From contig CANQVQ010000096.1 of NCBI GenBank assembly GCA_947627335.1, positions 1 through 5,915 on the forward strand: a stretch of DNA of 5,915 nucleotides. Reading direction: 5' to 3'. Position numbers and translations under genes: made by a program. This DNA comes from an uncultured Clostridia bacterium. GTDB taxonomy: Bacteria > Bacillota > Clostridia > Oscillospirales > CAG-382. The first letter of the stretch is position 1. The number at the start of each line of letters is the position of its first letter. Positions 3,114-5,915 of the stretch are shown in pieces. Under the pieces are notes generated by a model. It was not told the DNA's origin, made no database searches, and was given only the letters and a program-made list of their open reading frames with translations.

Positions 3114-5915
3114 AGCAAGGAAACCGAGCCGGAAAACAATCCGGCGAAGATCTTTACCCTCTACTGCATCACCGGAGAGACCACGAAGCCCGAAGCGATC
3201 ACACGCGTGGAGTATGAGATCAACCGTACGCTGTTCTACCGCATCGGTTCCATGGTCAAATTGGAAATGGTCACGGCGGACGAATATGACGAGCTGATCC
3301 GGCAGAAGAAGGAAGAAGTCATGCAGTATTCCTCTGCCGTCGCCTCCGGTCCGTCCGGCAATACGACGTCCAACACGTCCTCAGCGGCTTCCGCCGCGAC
3401 GTCCTCAGCGGCGTCGTCCGAAGCGTCGTCAGCGGCGTCCTCAGCGGCGTCGTCTGCGGCAACTTCCGCCGCGACTTCCGACGCGACTTCCAGCGGAAGC
3501 GGCGGCAGAAAGACCCTGTCGAATACCGCCAAGCTGACCCAAAGCGCCATCGATGCCGGCTACGAAGTCATGACCGGCGAAGCCATCCTCAACGACCTCA
3601 ACGGCCACGAGATCGAACTGGAGACCCCCCGTCTCGACCTGTTCCTGATCACGGACTACGATTCCTACCTCAAAATGGCGGAAGACGGCGACCTCGCCGC
3701 TCTGGATACGGTGCTCAACAACGAAGCGAAGGCGATCAAGGAGTACGTCCACACGGCGTTCTTCAACGCCGCGAAGGTCGGCAACAAGACCTACGGCGTG
3801 CCCTGCAACACCACCATCGGCGAATACACCTACATCGTTTTCGATAAGGACGTCCTCGACGCGAGCGGCGTCGCGCAGGAGACCCTCTACACGCTCGAGG
3901 ACCTTGCGGATTACCTCGCCATCGTCAAGGAGAACAACCCCGACGTGGTCCCGCTCGCCAACGCGATCACGCCGAGCAACCTGTCCTTCATGTTCGAGGA
4001 CGGCTTCCCGGCTTACGTCAACGACGACGGATTCGTGGTTTCGACCTACGAGGACGACACGTTCAATCAATACCTCACCATGCTGACCCGCTACAGCGCC
4101 CTCGGCTACTTCCAGAACGCCTCCGGGCAGACCGGCGAGGACGAGGACGCGAAGTTCGCGGTCAAGTTCATTCCCGCCACCAAGCAGGAAATGGCGGACC
4201 TCGCCGAAAAGAACAACTACGTCTACAACCGCTATTCGGTCCCGGTCGCGACCAGCGAAAACAGTATCGACTGCGTCTACGCGCTCTCCGCCTACTGCCC
4301 GACCAGCTGGCAGACGGACGCGATGGAGGTCCTGACCGAGCTGTATACCGACGAAAACCTCCAAAACCTGCTCCTGTACGGCGTGGAGGACGAAAACTAC
4401 CGCATCGAGGGCGATCAGGTGTTCCGTCTCAACAACGACTACATGATGGATCCCGCCCACACGGGCAACTGCTTCATCGCCTATACCGACGGCGACGCGG
4501 GCGACCCGCTGACCAAGTGGTCCGACGCCCGTGAACAGAACGTCGACGCGACCCAATCCAAGACCATCGGGTTCACCTACGAACCGGCTAAATACGACTT
4601 CAAGCGGACCAAGGACGACAAGGTCGAGGACTTCACGCTCAGCGAGCCGGATTACGAAAGCATCCTCTGGAACATCATCCAACCGCATTACGAGGAACTG
4701 CTCAACGGCACGGCGATCGATTTCGACTACCAGACCGCCTACGAGGAAGCGGACGCGGCAGCCCGTGAATCCATCCGGACCGACCTGCTCGCGACCTACG
4801 AAAAACGCCTGCAGAACCGCTACACCAGCGGTCTTGCGGACACGGTCGAGACCGAACAGGGCGAACAGATCCGTGCCGACGCGGAAGCCCTCGCCAAAGA
4901 GCAGCTGGTGTCCGATTTCGACACGAACTCCCGCCGTCGCCGTCTGAAGGAACGCCTCCAGGAGGAAAACCCGGACGCGAGCGACGACGACCTCACCGCC
5001 ATGATGGAGCAGCTGCTCGAGCAGCCGGACGTCCTTTGGGAGAACTACCGCACGGTCGTCCGCAGCGAGGAGCAGTGGGCGGACGTGATCGACGAGAACT
5101 ATAACGACCTGCTCGACCAACGCGTCGAGGAGGAGACCGAGCGCATCCTCGCCAGCAGCGAATACCAGAGCGAGCTGAACGCGATCCCGACGTCCGAAGC
5201 GTTCTTAGAGGACTACGAATACGGTCTGACCGTCGAAGTCGCCGACACGGTCACCGCCAATCTGGATCTGGCGATCTCCACCCTGATCGACGAATACGCC
5301 GACAGCGTCATCGCCGAATGCGAAGAAGCGCTCAAGAAAGCGATCGACGAGTTCGTCGAAGAGTACGTCGATGCGGCGGAAGGCACGCTCAAAGCGGCGG
5401 TGCGCCAGCAGGTCCCGATCGACTACCGGGACGACAACCTCTCCAAGGAGGAGACCGAGCAGCGCATCAGCGACATCTACAACCTGATCATCGATACGGA
5501 AGGCGAGATCGAGAAATTCACGACCGACGCGAAGGACCTGTACGAACAGTATTACGGCGATATGGACCTCGCGGAATTCAACACGAAGTCCGAAAAGCTG
5601 GAAAAATCCTACAAGGAGATCTACCTCCCGCTCTATGCGGCGATCTATAACGGCGAAAACCAGGCGCTCGTCGACATCGGCTACCTCTCGCGGGACGTCT
5701 TGACCGTCTTTACCACGCTCACGGATGACGAAAAGGAGGAGAGCGGCGGCACGACCTCCGAATCCACCTCCTCGGAGGCGACCTCGTCCGACGCCGCGTC
5801 CAGCGACGGCAGCGAGAGCGGCGACGGCGGCGAAGGCGGCGAGGAAGACCCGACGCCGGGCAACTACAACAGCTACTACGAGTTTGTGTTCATCGTCAAA
5901 CTCCGTGCGCCGTAC
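3045..5915 (+). CDS. Large extracellular solute-binding-like lipoprotein with helical extension (3' end outside window)
   Basis: The frame is open for 957 codons to the window edge without a stop. The product has a lipoprotein signal peptide (1-22) and lipid-anchored Cys23. Residues about 35-95 (KIFTLYCITGET, then LEMVTADEYDELI) look like the first strand-helix-strand of an extracellular solute-binding protein. A Ser/Ala-rich stretch (96-152) follows. Then come DLFLITDYDSYLKMAEDGDLAALD (198-221), TYGVPCNTTIGEYTYIVFDKDVLD (249-272), NLLLYGVEDENYRI (441-454) and HTGNCFIAY (472-480), the pattern I know from sugar-type ABC binding proteins of Clostridia. The binding region seems to end near 590. 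Usual family members are about 400-550 residues, so the remainder is extra: an acidic helix-rich extension (591-897), a second linker (898-937) and a new segment starting NYNSYYEFVFIVKL. No permease or ATPase gene is visible, so transport is inferred only; sensing or surface binding are alternatives. Base and codon use match the neighbours, with no sign of recent transfer. It has its own consensus promoter. Confidence 0.85.
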   Translation, partial: MRLRIVCLSLLLALVLPLALAGCSKETEPENNPAKIFTLYCITGETTKPEAITRVEYEINRTLFYRIGSMVKLEMVTADEYDELIRQKKEEVMQYSSAVASGPSGNTTSNTSSAASAATSSAASSEASSAASSAASSAATSAATSDATSSGSGGRKTLSNTAKLTQSAIDAGYEVMTGEAILNDLNGHEIELETPRLDLFLITDYDSYLKMAEDGDLAALDTVLNNEAKAIKEYVHTAFFNAAKVGNKTYGVPCNTTIGEYTYIVFDKDVLDASGVAQETLYTLEDLADYLAIVKENNPDVVPLANAITPSNLSFMFEDGFPAYVNDDGFVVSTYEDDTFNQYLTMLTRYSALGYFQNASGQTGEDEDAKFAVKFIPATKQEMADLAEKNNYVYNRYSVPVATSENSIDCVYALSAYCPTSWQTDAMEVLTELYTDENLQNLLLYGVEDENYRIEGDQVFRLNNDYMMDPAHTGNCFIAYTDGDAGDPLTKWSDAREQNVDATQSKTIGFTYEPAKYDFKRTKDDKVEDFTLSEPDYESILWNIIQPHYEELLNGTAIDFDYQTAYEEADAAARESIRTDLLATYEKRLQNRYTSGLADTVETEQGEQIRADAEALAKEQLVSDFDTNSRRRRLKERLQEENPDASDDDLTAMMEQLLEQPDVLWENYRTVVRSEEQWADVIDENYNDLLDQRVEEETERILASSEYQSELNAIPTSEAFLEDYEYGLTVEVADTVTANLDLAISTLIDEYADSVIAECEEALKKAIDEFVEEYVDAAEGTLKAAVRQQVPIDYRDDNLSKEETEQRISDIYNLIIDTEGEIEKFTTDAKDLYEQYYGDMDLAEFNTKSEKLEKSYKEIYLPLYAAIYNGENQALVDIGYLSRDVLTVFTTLTDDEKEESGGTTSESTSSEATSSDAASSDGSESGDGGEGGEEDPTPGNYNSYYEFVFIVKLRAPY
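3330..3500 (+). repeat. Ser/Ala-rich repetitive coding stretch inside the binding region
   Basis: Residues 96-152 are almost only Ser, Ala, Thr and Gly. At DNA level the 12-mer GTCCTCAGCGGC occurs exactly at 3377-3388, 3401-3412 and 3437-3448, with a one-base variant at 3425-3436, followed by ACTTCC-containing variants. Units are in frame (multiples of three), so copy changes would alter linker length without breaking the gene. It separates the first strand-helix-strand element from the rest of the binding region. Confidence 0.8.
4815..5735 (+). other. Acidic helix-rich extension of the lipoprotein
   Basis: Residues 591-897 follow the presumed end of the solute-binding region. They are rich in Glu, Asp, Lys, Arg, Leu and Ala, with no glycine-rich loops and only a few short Pro-containing breaks (643, 661, 715, 791). 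Runs such as ADAEALAKEQL, RVEEETERILASSEYQSEL, AECEEALKKAIDEFVEEY and KLEKSYKEIY look strongly helical and partly coiled-coil. I recognise no family. It could be a stalk, a protein-interaction module or a divergent all-helical domain. Confidence 0.6.
5736..5855 (+). other. Second low-complexity linker of the lipoprotein
   Basis: Residues 898-937 are Ser/Thr then Gly/Glu/Asp rich (TSESTSSEATSSD, later GDGGEGGEED, closing with PTPGN). This is a typical flexible, acidic extracellular linker. What follows (NYNSYYEFVFIVKL) looks like a beta strand and so the start of another folded part beyond the window. Confidence 0.75.

Noticed and set aside
3330..3500. Repeats at this position as a CRISPR array or mobile-element repeat
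   Set aside because: The units are in-frame Ser/Ala codons without unique spacers and lie wholly inside an open coding frame.
3441..5120. Long open frame of 559 codons on the minus strand opposite the lipoprotein gene
   Set aside because: It is antisense to a gene with a signal peptide, ribosome site and promoter. Its product is Val/Gly/Arg-rich with no recognisable family, as expected from GC-rich third positions of the true frame.

Overview
The window looks like chromosomal DNA from a GC-rich, Gram-positive-type bacterium, most plausibly a high-GC member of the Clostridia (Oscillospiraceae-like). This is inference from several signs. Genes have strong purine-rich ribosome sites (AAAGGAG, GGAGGTG, AGGAGGT). 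Promoters are near-perfect vegetative sigma-A type, standing as AT-rich islands in GC-rich DNA. L28 is the short four-cysteine form. There is a secreted lipoprotein of the solute-binding type with Ser/Ala-rich linkers, as I recall from gut Clostridia. No phage, transposon, CRISPR, tRNA or rRNA signal was seen.

Layout. Positions 1-357 hold the C-terminal end of a peptidase-U32-family protein. A 202-base spacer with weak hairpins and an extended -10 promoter leads to murC (560-1954), the UDP-N-acetylmuramate--L-alanine ligase of peptidoglycan synthesis. The murC stop codon lies inside the -35 box of a consensus promoter driving rpmB (2024-2212, ribosomal protein L28), which ends in a clear intrinsic terminator (2244-2283). 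A GNAT acetyltransferase of the RimJ/RimL type is encoded on the minus strand (2284-2856), convergent with rpmB. Its promoter is back to back with a perfect TTGACA-17-TATAAT promoter that drives the large gene filling the rest of the window.

That last gene (3045 to beyond 5915, at least 957 codons, no stop in the window) encodes a lipoprotein. It has a lipobox at Cys23, a solute-binding-protein-like region split by a Ser/Ala-rich insertion, then an unusual acidic helix-rich extension of roughly 300 residues, a second Ser/Thr/Gly/Glu-rich linker, and the start of a further segment. It is the most unusual object here.

The genes do not form one pathway. They are mostly single-gene transcription units: housekeeping murC and rpmB, a stand-alone acetyltransferase, and a cell-surface lipoprotein with no transporter permease in view. 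I did not find a convincing new multi-gene system. The best lead is the architecture of the long lipoprotein.
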